A DNA stretch of 64,000 nucleotides from Pseudeuparius sepicola. Its lineage: Eukaryota > Arthropoda > Insecta > Coleoptera > Anthribidae. Positions within the stretch are counted from its first letter, which is position 1. Each line of letters starts with the position of its first letter. A program made the translations under genes and the position numbers. Shown piece after piece: positions 29,293 through 43,270 of the stretch. The notes beneath the pieces are model-generated. The model saw nothing but the letters and a program-made list of their open reading frames with translations. It was not told the DNA's origin and ran no database searches. The stretch lies in NCBI GenBank assembly GCA_963920635.1, contig OY987304.1:875501-939500 (forward strand), in the 5' to 3' direction.

Positions 29293-32200
29293 TTCTATTT
29301 ATAAATTTATTGTATTCTTCTAGGCTGCATTTCATTTACAGAAGCAATATGTATAAATAAAATAAATCCTAAAGTGACTGATTTATTATTATTTTCCCCA
29401 AGAGCGGGGGTAGCGAACACCCGGTGCCTGCCCACGTAGTGACATTTGCGCTCGTATTTGTTTCAATTGTTTTATTGCATTTGTTTTCCAAGCCACCTTG
29501 GATTTGTGTATTCCGATGAAAAATGGCCGAATAAAGGTGATTAATGGAAGGGAAAACGATGTGATTTATAAGCGAAATGTTTTTTTTTTCACACGGAAAA
29601 TAATATATTTGAAAATTATGGAAATGGTTTATAGTTTATCGTTTTGTGTATTGTGCATAGATTTTAATTTTGAAGCAGACGTGTCACTTCTATTTATAAA
29701 TTTATTGTATTCTTCTAGGCTGCATTTCATTTACAGAAGCAATATGTATAAATAAAATAAATCCTAAAGTGACTGATTTATTATTATTTTCCCCAAGAGC
29801 GGGGGTAGCGAACACCCGGTGCCTGCCCACGTAGTGACATTTGCGCTCGTATTTGTTTCAATTGTTTTATTGCATTTGTTTTCCAAGCCACCTTGGATTT
29901 GTGTATTCCGATGAAAAATGGCCGAATAAAGGTGATTAATGGAAGGGAAAACGATGTGATTTATAAGCGAAATGTTTTTTTTTTCACACGGAAAATAATA
30001 TATTTGAAAATTATGGAAATGGTTTATAGTTTATCGTTTTGTGTATTGTGCATAGATTTTAATTTTGAAGCAGACGTGTCACTTCTATTTATAAATTTAT
30101 TGTATTCTTCTAGGCTGCATTTCATTTACAGAAGCAATATGTATAAATAAAATAAATCCTAAAGTGACTGATTTATTATTATTTTCCCCAAGAGCGGGGG
30201 TAGCGAACACCCGGTGCCTGCCCACGTAGTGACATTTGCGCTCGTATTTGTTTCAATTGTTTTATTGCATTTGTTTTCCAAGCCACCTTGGATTTGTGTA
30301 TTCCGATGAAAAATGGCCGAATAAAGGTGATTAATGGAAGGGAAAACGATGTGATTTATAAGCGAAATGTTTTTTTTTTCACACGGAAAATAATATATTT
30401 GAAAATTATGGAAATGGTTTATAGTTTATCGTTTTGTGTATTGTGCATAGATTTTAATTTTGAAGCAGACGTGTCACTTCTATTTATAAATTTATTGTAT
30501 TCTTCTAGGCTGCATTTCATTTACAGAAGCAATATGTATAAATAAAATAAATCCTAAAGTGACTGATTTATTATTATTTTCCCCAAGAGCGGGGGTAGCG
30601 AACACCCGGTGCCTGCCCACGTAGTGACATTTGCGCTCGTATTTGTTTCAATTGTTTTATTGCATTTGTTTTCCAAGCCACCTTGGATTTGTGTATTCCG
30701 ATGAAAAATGGCCGAATAAAGGTGATTAATGGAAGGGAAAACGATGTGATTTATAAGCGAAATGTTTTTTTTTTCACACGGAAAATAATATATTTGAAAA
30801 TTATGGAAATGGTTTATAGTTTATCGTTTTGTGTATTGTGCATAGATTTTAATTTTGAAGCAGACGTGTCACTTCTATTTATAAATTTATTGTATTCTTC
30901 TAGGCTGCATTTCATTTACAGAAGCAATATGTATAAATAAAATAAATCCTAAAGTGACTGATTTATTATTATTTTCCCCAAGAGCGGGGGTAGCGAACAC
31001 CCGGTGCCTGCCCACGTAGTGACATTTGCGCTCGTATTTGTTTCAATTGTTTTATTGCATTTGTTTTCCAAGCCACCTTGGATTTGTGTATTCCGATGAA
31101 AAATGGCCGAATAAAGGTGATTAATGGAAGGGAAAACGATGTGATTTATAAGCGAAATGTTTTTTTTTTCACACGGAAAATAATATATTTGAAAATTATG
31201 GAAATGGTTTATAGTTTATCGTTTTGTGTATTGTGCATAGATTTTAATTTTGAAGCAGACGTGTCACTTCTATTTATAAATTTATTGTATTCTTCTAGGC
31301 TGCATTTCATTTACAGAAGCAATATGTATAAATAAAATAAATCCTAAAGTGACTGATTTATTATTATTTTCCCCAAGAGCGGGGGTAGCGAACACCCGGT
31401 GCCTGCCCACGTAGTGACATTTGCGCTCGTATTTGTTTCAATTGTTTTATTGCATTTGTTTTCCAAGCCACCTTGGATTTGTGTATTCCGATGAAAAATG
31501 GCCGAATAAAGGTGATTAATGGAAGGGAAAACGATGTGATTTATAAGCGAAATGTTTTTTTTTTCACACGGAAAATAATATATTTGAAAATTATGGAAAT
31601 GGTTTATAGTTTATCGTTTTGTGTATTGTGCATAGATTTTAATTTTGAAGCAGACGTGTCACTTCTATTTATAAATTTATTGTATTCTTCTAGGCTGCAT
31701 TTCATTTACAGAAGCAATATGTATAAATAAAATAAATCCTAAAGTGACTGATTTATTATTATTTTCCCCAAGAGCGGGGGTAGCGAACACCCGGTGCCTG
31801 CCCACGTAGTGACATTTGCGCTCGTATTTGTTTCAATTGTTTTATTGCATTTGTTTTCCAAGCCACCTTGGATTTGTGTATTCCGATGAAAAATGGCCGA
31901 ATAAAGGTGATTAATGGAAGGGAAAACGATGTGATTTATAAGCGAAATGTTTTTTTTTCACACGGAAAATAATATATTTGAAAATTATGGAAATGGTTTA
32001 TAGTTTATCGTTTTGTGTATTGTGCATAGATTTTAATTTTGAAGCAGACGTGTCACTTCTATTTATAAATTTATTGTATTCTTCTAGGCTGCATTTCATT
32101 TACAGAAGCAATATGTATAAATAAAATAAATCCTAAAGTGACTGATTTATTATTATTTTCCCCAAGAGCGGGGGTAGCGAACACCCGGTGCCTGCCCACG

Positions 32201-35200
32201 TAGTGACATTTGCGCTCGTATTTGTTTCAATTGTTTTATTGCATTTGTTTTCCAAGCCACCTTGGATTTGTGTATTCCGATGAAAAATGGCCGAATAAAG
32301 GTGATTAATGGAAGGGAAAACGATGTGATTTATAAGCGAAATGTTTTTTTTTTCACACGGAAAATAATATATTTGAAAATTATGGAAATGGTTTATAGTT
32401 TATCGTTTTGTGTATTGTGCATAGATTTTAATTTTGAAGCAGACGTGTCACTTCTATTTATAAATTTATTGTATTCTTCTAGGCTGCATTTCATTTACAG
32501 AAGCAATATGTATAAATAAAATAAATCCTAAAGTGACTGATTTATTATTATTTTCCCCAAGAGCGGGGGTAGCGAACACCCGGTGCCTGCCCACGTAGTG
32601 ACATTTGCGCTCGTATTTGTTTCAATTGTTTTATTGCATTTGTTTTCCAAGCCACCTTGGATTTGTGTATTCCGATGAAAAATGGCCGAATAAAGGTGAT
32701 TAATGGAAGGGAAAACGATGTGATTTATAAGCGAAATGTTTTTTTTTTCACACGGAAAATAATATATTTGAAAATTATGGAAATGGTTTATAGTTTATCG
32801 TTTTGTGTATTGTGCATAGATTTTAATTTTGAAGCAGACGTGTCACTTCTATTTATAAATTTATTGTATTCTTCTAGGCTGCATTTCATTTACAGAAGCA
32901 ATATGTATAAATAAAATAAATCCTAAAGTGACTGATTTATTATTATTTTCCCCAAGAGCGGGGGTAGCGAACACCCGGTGCCTGCCCACGTAGTGACATT
33001 TGCGCTCGTATTTGTTTCAATTGTTTTATTGCATTTGTTTTCCAAGCCACCTTGGATTTGTGTATTCCGATGAAAAATGGCCGAATAAAGGTGATTAATG
33101 GAAGGGAAAACGATGTGATTTATAAGCGAAATGTTTTTTTTTTCACACGGAAAATAATATATTTGAAAATTATGGAAATGGTTTATAGTTTATCGTTTTG
33201 TGTATTGTGCATAGATTTTAATTTTGAAGCAGACGTGTCACTTCTATTTATAAATTTATTGTATTCTTCTAGGCTGCATTTCATTTACAGAAGCAATATG
33301 TATAAATAAAATAAATCCTAAAGTGACTGATTTATTATTATTTTCCCCAAGAGCGGGGGTAGCGAACACCCGGTGCCTGCCCACGTAGTGACATTTGCGC
33401 TCGTATTTGTTTCAATTGTTTTATTGCATTTGTTTTCCAAGCCACCTTGGATTTGTGTATTCCGATGAAAAATGGCCGAATAAAGGTGATTAATGGAAGG
33501 GAAAACGATGTGATTTATAAGCGAAATGTTTTTTTTTTCACACGGAAAATAATATATTTGAAAATTATGGAAATGGTTTATAGTTTATCGTTTTGTGTAT
33601 TGTGCATAGATTTTAATTTTGAAGCAGACGTGTCACTTCTATTTATAAATTTATTGTATTCTTCTAGGCTGCATTTCATTTACAGAAGCAATATGTATAA
33701 ATAAAATAAATCCTAAAGTGACTGATTTATTATTATTTTCCCCAAGAGCGGGGGTAGCGAACACCCGGTGCCTGCCCACGTAGTGACATTTGCGCTCGTA
33801 TTTGTTTCAATTGTTTTATTGCATTTGTTTTCCAAGCCACCTTGGATTTGTGTATTCCGATGAAAAATGGCCGAATAAAGGTGATTAATGGAAGGGAAAA
33901 CGATGTGATTTATAAGCGAAATGTTTTTTTTTTCACACGGAAAATAATATATTTGAAAATTATGGAAATGGTTTATAGTTTATCGTTTTGTGTATTGTGC
34001 ATAGATTTTAATTTTGAAGCAGACGTGTCACTTCTATTTATAAATTTATTGTATTCTTCTAGGCTGCATTTCATTTACAGAAGCAATATGTATAAATAAA
34101 ATAAATCCTAAAGTGACTGATTTATTATTATTTTCCCCAAGAGCGGGGGTAGCGAACACCCGGTGCCTGCCCACGTAGTGACATTTGCGCTCGTATTTGT
34201 TTCAATTGTTTTATTGCATTTGTTTTCCAAGCCACCTTGGATTTGTGTATTCCGATGAAAAATGGCCGAATAAAGGTGATTAATGGAAGGGAAAACGATG
34301 TGATTTATAAGCGAAATGTTTTTTTTTTCACACGGAAAATAATATATTTGAAAATTATGGAAATGGTTTATAGTTTATCGTTTTGTGTATTGTGCATAGA
34401 TTTTAATTTTGAAGCAGACGTGTCACTTCTATTTATAAATTTATTGTATTCTTCTAGGCTGCATTTCATTTACAGAAGCAATATGTATAAATAAAATAAA
34501 TCCTAAAGTGACTGATTTATTATTATTTTCCCCAAGAGCGGGGGTAGCGAACACCCGGTGCCTGCCCACGTAGTGACATTTGCGCTCGTATTTGTTTCAA
34601 TTGTTTTATTGCATTTGTTTTCCAAGCCACCTTGGATTTGTGTATTCCGATGAAAAATGGCCGAATAAAGGTGATTAATGGAAGGGAAAACGATGTGATT
34701 TATAAGCGAAATGTTTTTTTTTTCACACGGAAAATAATATATTTGAAAATTATGGAAATGGTTTATAGTTTATCGTTTTGTGTATTGTGCATAGATTTTA
34801 ATTTTGAAGCAGACGTGTCACTTCTATTTATAAATTTATTGTATTCTTCTAGGCTGCATTTCATTTACAGAAGCAATATGTATAAATAAAATAAATCCTA
34901 AAGTGACTGATTTATTATTATTTTCCCCAAGAGCGGGGGTAGCGAACACCCGGTGCCTGCCCACGTAGTGACATTTGCGCTCGTATTTGTTTCAATTGTT
35001 TTATTGCATTTGTTTTCCAAGCCACCTTGGATTTGTGTATTCCGATGAAAAATGGCCGAATAAAGGTGATTAATGGAAGGGAAAACGATGTGATTTATAA
35101 GCGAAATGTTTTTTTTTTCACACGGAAAATAATATATTTGAAAATTATGGAAATGGTTTATAGTTTATCGTTTTGTGTATTGTGCATAGATTTTAATTTT

Positions 35201-38200
35201 GAAGCAGACGTGTCACTTCTATTTATAAATTTATTGTATTCTTCTAGGCTGCATTTCATTTACAGAAGCAATATGTATAAATAAAATAAATCCTAAAGTG
35301 ACTGATTTATTATTATTTTCCCCAAGAGCGGGGGTAGCGAACACCCGGTGCCTGCCCACGTAGTGACATTTGCGCTCGTATTTGTTTCAATTGTTTTATT
35401 GCATTTGTTTTCCAAGCCACCTTGGATTTGTGTATTCCGATGAAAAATGGCCGAATAAAGGTGATTAATGGAAGGGAAAACGATGTGATTTATAAGCGAA
35501 ATGTTTTTTTTTTCACACGGAAAATAATATATTTGAAAATTATGGAAATGGTTTATAGTTTATCGTTTTGTGTATTGTGCATAGATTTTAATTTTGAAGC
35601 AGACGTGTCACTTCTATTTATAAATTTATTGTATTCTTCTAGGCTGCATTTCATTTACAGAAGCAATATGTATAAATAAAATAAATCCTAAAGTGACTGA
35701 TTTATTATTATTTTCCCCAAGAGCGGGGGTAGCGAACACCCGGTGCCTGCCCACGTAGTGACATTTGCGCTCGTATTTGTTTCAATTGTTTTATTGCATT
35801 TGTTTTCCAAGCCACCTTGGATTTGTGTATTCCGATGAAAAATGGCCGAATAAAGGTGATTAATGGAAGGGAAAACGATGTGATTTATAAGCGAAATGTT
35901 TTTTTTTTCACACGGAAAATAATATATTTGAAAATTATGGAAATGGTTTATAGTTTATCGTTTTGTGTATTGTGCATAGATTTTAATTTTGAAGCAGACG
36001 TGTCACTTCTATTTATAAATTTATTGTATTCTTCTAGGCTGCATTTCATTTACAGAAGCAATATGTATAAATAAAATAAATCCTAAAGTGACTGATTTAT
36101 TATTATTTTCCCCAAGAGCGGGGGTAGCGAACACCCGGTGCCTGCCCACGTAGTGACATTTGCGCTCGTATTTGTTTCAATTGTTTTATTGCATTTGTTT
36201 TCCAAGCCACCTTGGATTTGTGTATTCCGATGAAAAATGGCCGAATAAAGGTGATTAATGGAAGGGAAAACGATGTGATTTATAAGCGAAATGTTTTTTT
36301 TTTCACACGGAAAATAATATATTTGAAAATTATGGAAATGGTTTATAGTTTATCGTTTTGTGTATTGTGCATAGATTTTAATTTTGAAGCAGACGTGTCA
36401 CTTCTATTTATAAATTTATTGTATTCTTCTAGGCTGCATTTCATTTACAGAAGCAATATGTATAAATAAAATAAATCCTAAAGTGACTGATTTATTATTA
36501 TTTTCCCCAAGAGCGGGGGTAGCGAACACCCGGTGCCTGCCCACGTAGTGACATTTGCGCTCGTATTTGTTTCAATTGTTTTATTGCATTTGTTTTCCAA
36601 GCCACCTTGGATTTGTGTATTCCGATGAAAAATGGCCGAATAAAGGTGATTAATGGAAGGGAAAACGATGTGATTTATAAGCGAAATGTTTTTTTTTTCA
36701 CACGGAAAATAATATATTTGAAAATTATGGAAATGGTTTATAGTTTATCGTTTTGTGTATTGTGCATAGATTTTAATTTTGAAGCAGACGTGTCACTTCT
36801 ATTTATAAATTTATTGTATTCTTCTAGGCTGCATTTCATTTACAGAAGCAATATGTATAAATAAAATAAATCCTAAAGTGACTGATTTATTATTATTTTC
36901 CCCAAGAGCGGGGGTAGCGAACACCCGGTGCCTGCCCACGTAGTGACATTTGCGCTCGTATTTGTTTCAATTGTTTTATTGCATTTGTTTTCCAAGCCAC
37001 CTTGGATTTGTGTATTCCGATGAAAAATGGCCGAATAAAGGTGATTAATGGAAGGGAAAACGATGTGATTTATAAGCGAAATGTTTTTTTTTTCACACGG
37101 AAAATAATATATTTGAAAATTATGGAAATGGTTTATAGTTTATCGTTTTGTGTATTGTGCATAGATTTTAATTTTGAAGCAGACGTGTCACTTCTATTTA
37201 TAAATTTATTGTATTCTTCTAGGCTGCATTTCATTTACAGAAGCAATATGTATAAATAAAATAAATCCTAAAGTGACTGATTTATTATTATTTTCCCCAA
37301 GAGCGGGGGTAGCGAACACCCGGTGCCTGCCCACGTAGTGACATTTGCGCTCGTATTTGTTTCAATTGTTTTATTGCATTTGTTTTCCAAGCCACCTTGG
37401 ATTTGTGTATTCCGATGAAAAATGGCCGAATAAAGGTGATTAATGGAAGGGAAAACGATGTGATTTATAAGCGAAATGTTTTTTTTTTCACACGGAAAAT
37501 AATATATTTGAAAATTATGGAAATGGTTTATAGTTTATCGTTTTGTGTATTGTGCATAGATTTTAATTTTGAAGCAGACGTGTCACTTCTATTTATAAAT
37601 TTATTGTATTCTTCTAGGCTGCATTTCATTTACAGAAGCAATATGTATAAATAAAATAAATCCTAAAGTGACTGATTTATTATTATTTTCCCCAAGAGCG
37701 GGGGTAGCGAACACCCGGTGCCTGCCCACGTAGTGACATTTGCGCTCGTATTTGTTTCAATTGTTTTATTGCATTTGTTTTCCAAGCCACCTTGGATTTG
37801 TGTATTCCGATGAAAAATGGCCGAATAAAGGTGATTAATGGAAGGGAAAACGATGTGATTTATAAGCGAAATGTTTTTTTTTTCACACGGAAAATAATAT
37901 ATTTGAAAATTATGGAAATGGTTTATAGTTTATCGTTTTGTGTATTGTGCATAGATTTTAATTTTGAAGCAGACGTGTCACTTCTATTTATAAATTTATT
38001 GTATTCTTCTAGGCTGCATTTCATTTACAGAAGCAATATGTATAAATAAAATAAATCCTAAAGTGACTGATTTATTATTATTTTCCCCAAGAGCGGGGGT
38101 AGCGAACACCCGGTGCCTGCCCACGTAGTGACATTTGCGCTCGTATTTGTTTCAATTGTTTTATTGCATTTGTTTTCCAAGCCACCTTGGATTTGTGTAT

Positions 38201-38383
38201 TCCGATGAAAAATGGCCGAATAAAGGTGATTAATGGAAGGGAAAACGATGTGATTTATAAGCGAAATGTTTTTTTTTCACACGGAAAATAATATATTTGA
38301 AAATTATGGAAATGGTTTATAGTTTATCGTTTTGTGTATTGTGCATAGATTTTAATTTTGAAGCAGACGTGTCACTTCTATTT
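29293..38383 (+). repeat. 395-bp satellite array, 23 tandem copies
   Basis: About 9.09 kb of head-to-tail repeats with a 395-bp period. Copies appear identical over long stretches; the only differences I found are one-base losses in a T run in two copies (near 31950 and 38270). Each monomer contains a GC-richer block (GAGCGGGGGTAGCGAACACC), an interrupted CCAAG...CTTGG palindrome, an AATAAAATAAA tail and a nine-T run. An open frame of 85 codons (79 from its first ATG) is present in 21 of 23 copies, but 395 is not a multiple of three, so frames do not join. The right edge breaks at CTTCTATTT/TTAAATTG. Homogeneity implies recent expansion or ongoing gene conversion. Confidence 0.97.
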
Positions 38384-39729
38384 TTAAATTGTATGGAGAA
38401 AACGCCCATTTGATGTTATTAGAAAGAACTATTATTATTCAATTTTATGTAGGTTTGTGGAGTTATGCAACAATAACAAATGTGTATTCCTTTTTGGTGC
38501 CGTTCTGTAATTATTTATGTAATTTAGTTTCAATTAAAAGTATAAATGTTTCATGACACGATGAAGGCCTATTTTTCTGAAAATATATAACAAGTTTTGA
38601 TAATTAAGAAATCTAGAGTTAAAGCTTTCTGAGACACCCAGTATTTAACGCCCAAATTTTACAAAAACTAGTTATGTAATAATAATTACTATATGTCCAC
38701 GTTATGACTAACAATAGCTAAATAAACCATAATTTTTATTTATGTGTAGACTTTGATAATTAGCGAACATCTTTAATGTTAACCATCCATCACTTTTTGA
38801 TGTTTTGTTTCCTTCAGTTTGAAAGAAGTTCTAGTTCTATATTATGATACATTTCGCACTTTGTGGTCATATGGTACATACATAAAACATGCCTGTTGAT
38901 AAGTAAATGCATTAAGTTCATTGTGCCATGGTCAGTCTGCATTATTTTATTGGACGGGATTTTCTGTCTGCACGTACTTAGGTACACCGTGTTCCAAAAA
39001 TCGCAGATTTTTTCGAAACTTTTTGAAAAATATTCACCAGGAAATTTATCGGGGGTCTATCTTTATTTGGAATCGTCCTGTCAAACTGCATCTTCCTCAG
39101 ACCAACCTACAACTACAAATTGAGAAAAAAATGTGTATTTTGGGCAAATTACACAAATGGCCTTAATTTAGAAGGCGAAAAATGTGTTTTTGAACGATTT
39201 TATAAAATACAGAAGGATATAAAAGATTTTTCGAGTGTTTTATTCACACCCTGTACAATTCAGTCTACCATTTCGTCGGTGGTGAAATGTTGTTTGAAAA
39301 TACACGTACTTATATGGTTGTGGGTCAATGACGACCATGTAAGCAAAAGCAATCGTCTTTTTTGTTCTTTCACATCTTGTATTGACATCGTTGAATCACT
39401 CCCTGTTTCGAGAAATTATTTTTTATCTGTATTTAAAAGTGTAAACTGGGATCCTTATTATTATTAATTTTGCCAAAAACTTCAAGTCAGTAAAGTCATA
39501 AAGCGCTCTATCGAAGGACATACGACTTCTTTTTGTTTTCTTACAAGGTTTTATTATTTAACTTCACCTGTTAGTATATGTGTGGGTCGAATCTTGCAAG
39601 CTGAATTAGAACCACTTCCTGACATCCGATTGAGATGAAATTTTGCATACACCTTTAGTTCCTGTGACAATACAATATGCAATTCTCAATATTTGTATTT
39701 GTAAATAGGTACTAAAAAGCACAAAATAA

Positions 39730-40108
39730 AATTGAAAATAAAAAAAATCTTTGTAAAAACAAGCTTTTATTTAAGCCATGTACTAAAACGAATAAAATAA
39801 GTTTAGGTTTTCGTTAAGATAATTCAATTCCAAATTGCGACAAGTTTTTGCAAATTGAAAAGCTTATCGCGCGAATTGTAAAGAAAAAAATGCATACTTT
39901 GGCAAATAGGTAGGTACTGCTTGCTTATCAACCAATAAAATTAATTGGTACCTACTTTCATCAACATTTCGCGCGACAAGCTTTTCAATTTGCAAAAACT
40001 TGTCGCAATTCGGAATTGAATTATCTTAACGAAAACCTAAACTTATTTTATTTGTTTTAGTACATGGTTTGTTTTTAAAAAGGTTTTTTTTATTTTCATT
40101 TTTTTAAT
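39730..40108. repeat. Foldback repeat, arms of about 140 bp
   Basis: GTACTAAAACGAATAAAATA (39780) is inverted at about 40043-40062, and the match continues through CGTTAAGATAATTCAATTCC and TTGCAAATTGAAAAGCTT to GCGCGAA beside a loop near 39945. There is no coding sequence. Target duplication is unclear. Confidence 0.7.
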
Positions 40109-40639
40109 ATTACAGTCATTTGAACATGGACATTATTTAATTTTTTAGTCAAAGTTTCAACACGGTTGTTAAACAACAGATGTGGCTTCTAGGACTTCCG
40201 AAATAGGCAAGGTAAGGAAAATTACCAATCCGATATCATACATACAAGTGGTTGAAAAAAGCTTCTTAGTTTATATAATTTTCGGTCTTCAGTCAAAGTA
40301 ATAAATAAATGAATTATTCAAATAAACAATTGTCTTGGATCTTAATAATTCATATCTGTGGTGTCCCCTGCGTCGGTGGACCTCCAAATTCGACGCCTCT
40401 GTACGTTTTTTTAGGTTATTTTCTTACAGGTGGCCATCTTGCCATCTATCTCTTTGAATCATCTAATCGTTTTACGAGTATAATAAATATGCGAGCTTAG
40501 AAAAATAACAATTCTCTCAAAGAGGCTTAGAAATACAAAGTACCTACCACCGAATATGGCACAGTGTTATAAAACAAAACGCAAATATTATTTCAAATTG
40601 ATTTCTTCATACTTTCTGATCTTCATACCTAGCCATTTT

Positions 40640-40940
40640 CATGATTCACAGCCTCACTATAGTGTGGTACCCAAGTGGTACCACTCGACCGGCGTGCTAC
40701 GTCACGTCACAGCCTCCTATTGAAAAAAAGGCGACCGATCGTGGCACCGCGGTGACGTCACGCTCCGCGGCCTACTCGGACGCGATCTCGCCTCTCATGA
40801 CCATATTCGACGGACGCCTACTCGATTTTCGCGGTTTTTCGGATTTTTTTCGACGGCGGTTTGTTTTTAGAAGCGCGGAGCACTCGATAATGGGAATAAT
40901 AATGGCTGGAGTCACGGCTGTGGTGTCGGCATAGGGTCCT
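40640..40940. promoter_or_regulatory. CpG-containing island with CRE-like site
   Basis: This GC-rich block stands out against AT-rich surroundings. It holds a full palindromic TGACGTCA at 40753-40760, a TACGTCACGTCAC cluster nearby, and another ACTGACGTCAC at about 41100. It could be a promoter or enhancer, perhaps for an upstream untranslated exon of the smoothelin-like gene, but no transcript evidence is available from sequence. Confidence 0.35.
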
Positions 40941-42373
40941 TGAGACGATTTATGAACATTTTTTTGTTATTTATTTGTTATCTTTGAATTTTTTATAATG
41001 TACAGGCGCGCGGCCCTTGAAATCGTCCCAATACGTGCGGTCGCAAAGGAGTTCAACTGACAACGTTGCAATTACCCCTCCCCTCAACCTGGACCGACAC
41101 TGACGTCACATTTCATTGTTCACGGACTGGGGTAGCGCCACTCGACGAAAAAAATGGCGACTTATTATAGGTTATAGGGGGGTATTCTGTGGTTATGGTA
41201 TGTCAGTTTCTGACGTTTAAAATGTACCAAATTTTAAATATCCATCTTTATGACGATTTGCCTTCTTTTTACGGTAACGAATTGTCTTTGCGTCCAGTAT
41301 TTAGCAGTTTTATCCTATTAACATTGCTTTTATAGGTAGATTTGTTTGTGATAACATGAAATTTCCATGCACATGAAGAAAATGGTATGCACACTGCACA
41401 GACCATTAGGTGAATTGCAGAAGAATAAACACTATTTTGGAATTGGGATGATCTGATCAACTAGCTGAAGAAGCGAAAATTCTAGATATTATTTCGGAAG
41501 AGTATTTTGTAACGTATGCAAGAATGAAAATAGAAAATTTTGTTTATAGCTCCAAAGCGAAGGTACCAAATACTCTTTGCTTGCTTTTTAGACTCGCTTT
41601 TCTTAAGAAAATGTATGTAAATATACCATGTGAACTTGTCAAATTAGAGGGACATGACAAACATTTTATTTTATTTTGGATATTAAATTCGTTGTAACAT
41701 ACACATTTGAATGTTTTTGTTTTATAAAAGATTCTGCAACAATGGTGTTCTAACATTAAACATTAAACATTAAACCACTGTGTAAATTTGTTTCGTCGTG
41801 TGGCGCCAGTGGCGATCGCTTGAAACAGCGCTATTACAGGTCTGTTGGTCCAACTTAGATATACGTTATTTAACTAATACCACCTTGACAATCAAAGAAA
41901 TTCGCGTAATTTCACCAAGGAACAGTGTATAACTTTAAATCACTTATAATTATTATAATAATAATGCAGGGATTTAACCTATTTTCGTTGCCTGACATTT
42001 TAATACGTCAGTCAACGTAATTTTTATTTTCCACGGGGAGGAGCGGGGTGGTACGAGGGAATGTAGGGGAAGTTGATTTTTTGAGAAGCCGTAGAATTGG
42101 CGCAACGTTGCCGCACTTACCCGAAATTCTTGATTTCTTGCTCATTTCTCATGACTAGTGGAAACATTTATGAGGCCGCGCCTGTACCTACAATGTGCTT
42201 GCAGACAAGTTTCGTTAAGGAATACAGGGCGTTGCAATTAAAAAAAAACACAACCAATAGGATACAAAACAAATACGACACAAAACCTACAACAATTATT
42301 ATTATTGCCCTATATCGAATGTCAGCAAATTAAAAATATCCCTGTATTGGAGTACCTAAAATGCAGAGAAGTA

Positions 42374-42855
42374 CAGGGTGTCCCATTTTGGGTGTTTTTC
42401 TCAAAAATCTCGGTTATTATGTTGCGGTTTTCACGTCATATATCGACAAATTTAATCAACTATTTTTATAAATTTTTTAGCGTAGAATCGAATGGAATAA
42501 TTAGTTTTTTGGTAGCGTTGATAGTTTTTGAGATATGAACCAAAGTTATATTTTTTTATCTCAAAAACTATTAACGCTACCAAAAAACTAATTATTCCAT
42601 TCGATTCTACTCCCAAAAATCTATAAAAATAGTTGATTAAATTTGTCGATATCTAAGTTGTAGCCAGGAGAGAGGTTTCCAAAAAATCGAAAATTTCAGT
42701 CTTGCGCCAATGCGCGGAAACTATAAAACTTATCTAAAATCTGATTGGTCCACCGAATTCCTCTCAAAAAAGTAATACAGCGACGTGAAAACCGCAACCC
42801 TCTAGCTTTAATAATAACCGAGATTTTTGAGAAAAACACCCAAAAACACCCACAT
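42374..42855. mobile_element. CAGGGTG-type foldback element
   Basis: It begins CAGGGTGTCCC after TA. The inner arms are a strong hairpin around 42547: TCTCAAAAACTA with its inverse, then GGTAGCG, ATTAGTTTTTTGG and ATTCGATTCTA. The outer arm GGGTGTTTTTCTCAAAAAT reappears inverted at about 42816-42845. The right arm has about 140 bp of extra sequence, and the right terminus is degraded. Confidence 0.6.
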
Positions 42856-43270
42856 GGGTACCGACCGTAGGTACCGCGGATCGTGCATTTCTGCACAAGG
42901 AGCGGAGGTGGTCCACAGATCGCAGATACCGGAGAGAACCACATCGGTACTGGTTATACCCATTGGCCAGTCTGCGACCGGTGCCCATACATGACTCTTC
43001 TCGGTACTGGCTGGTACGCTCCATAACGAACGAACGATTGATTTTTATTTTATTGCGATTTTTTGTATTTGATTTTTTTTCGGTGATTCCTAAATTTTGT
43101 GCAGTTTTCGGTTTGGTACTACAAGATTGGTGGTTGCATAGTCGTAAGGTAAGTAAGCAAAGTAATTTCGAATCTTAAACTGACGCAGTTCGTTCTTTGA
43201 GATGAATAATGATGTTTGTATTGATTTTGAGCACAATATGATATAGCCCCACAAGAAGTTCAGGCATATA

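Noticed and set aside
29293..38383. Possible CRISPR-like array
   Set aside because: The units are contiguous 395-bp repeats without unique spacers, in an intron-containing eukaryotic genome; it is a satellite.
41380..41600. Decayed coding stretch on the plus strand
   Set aside because: A readable segment is interrupted by a stop and shows no family motif or splice context.
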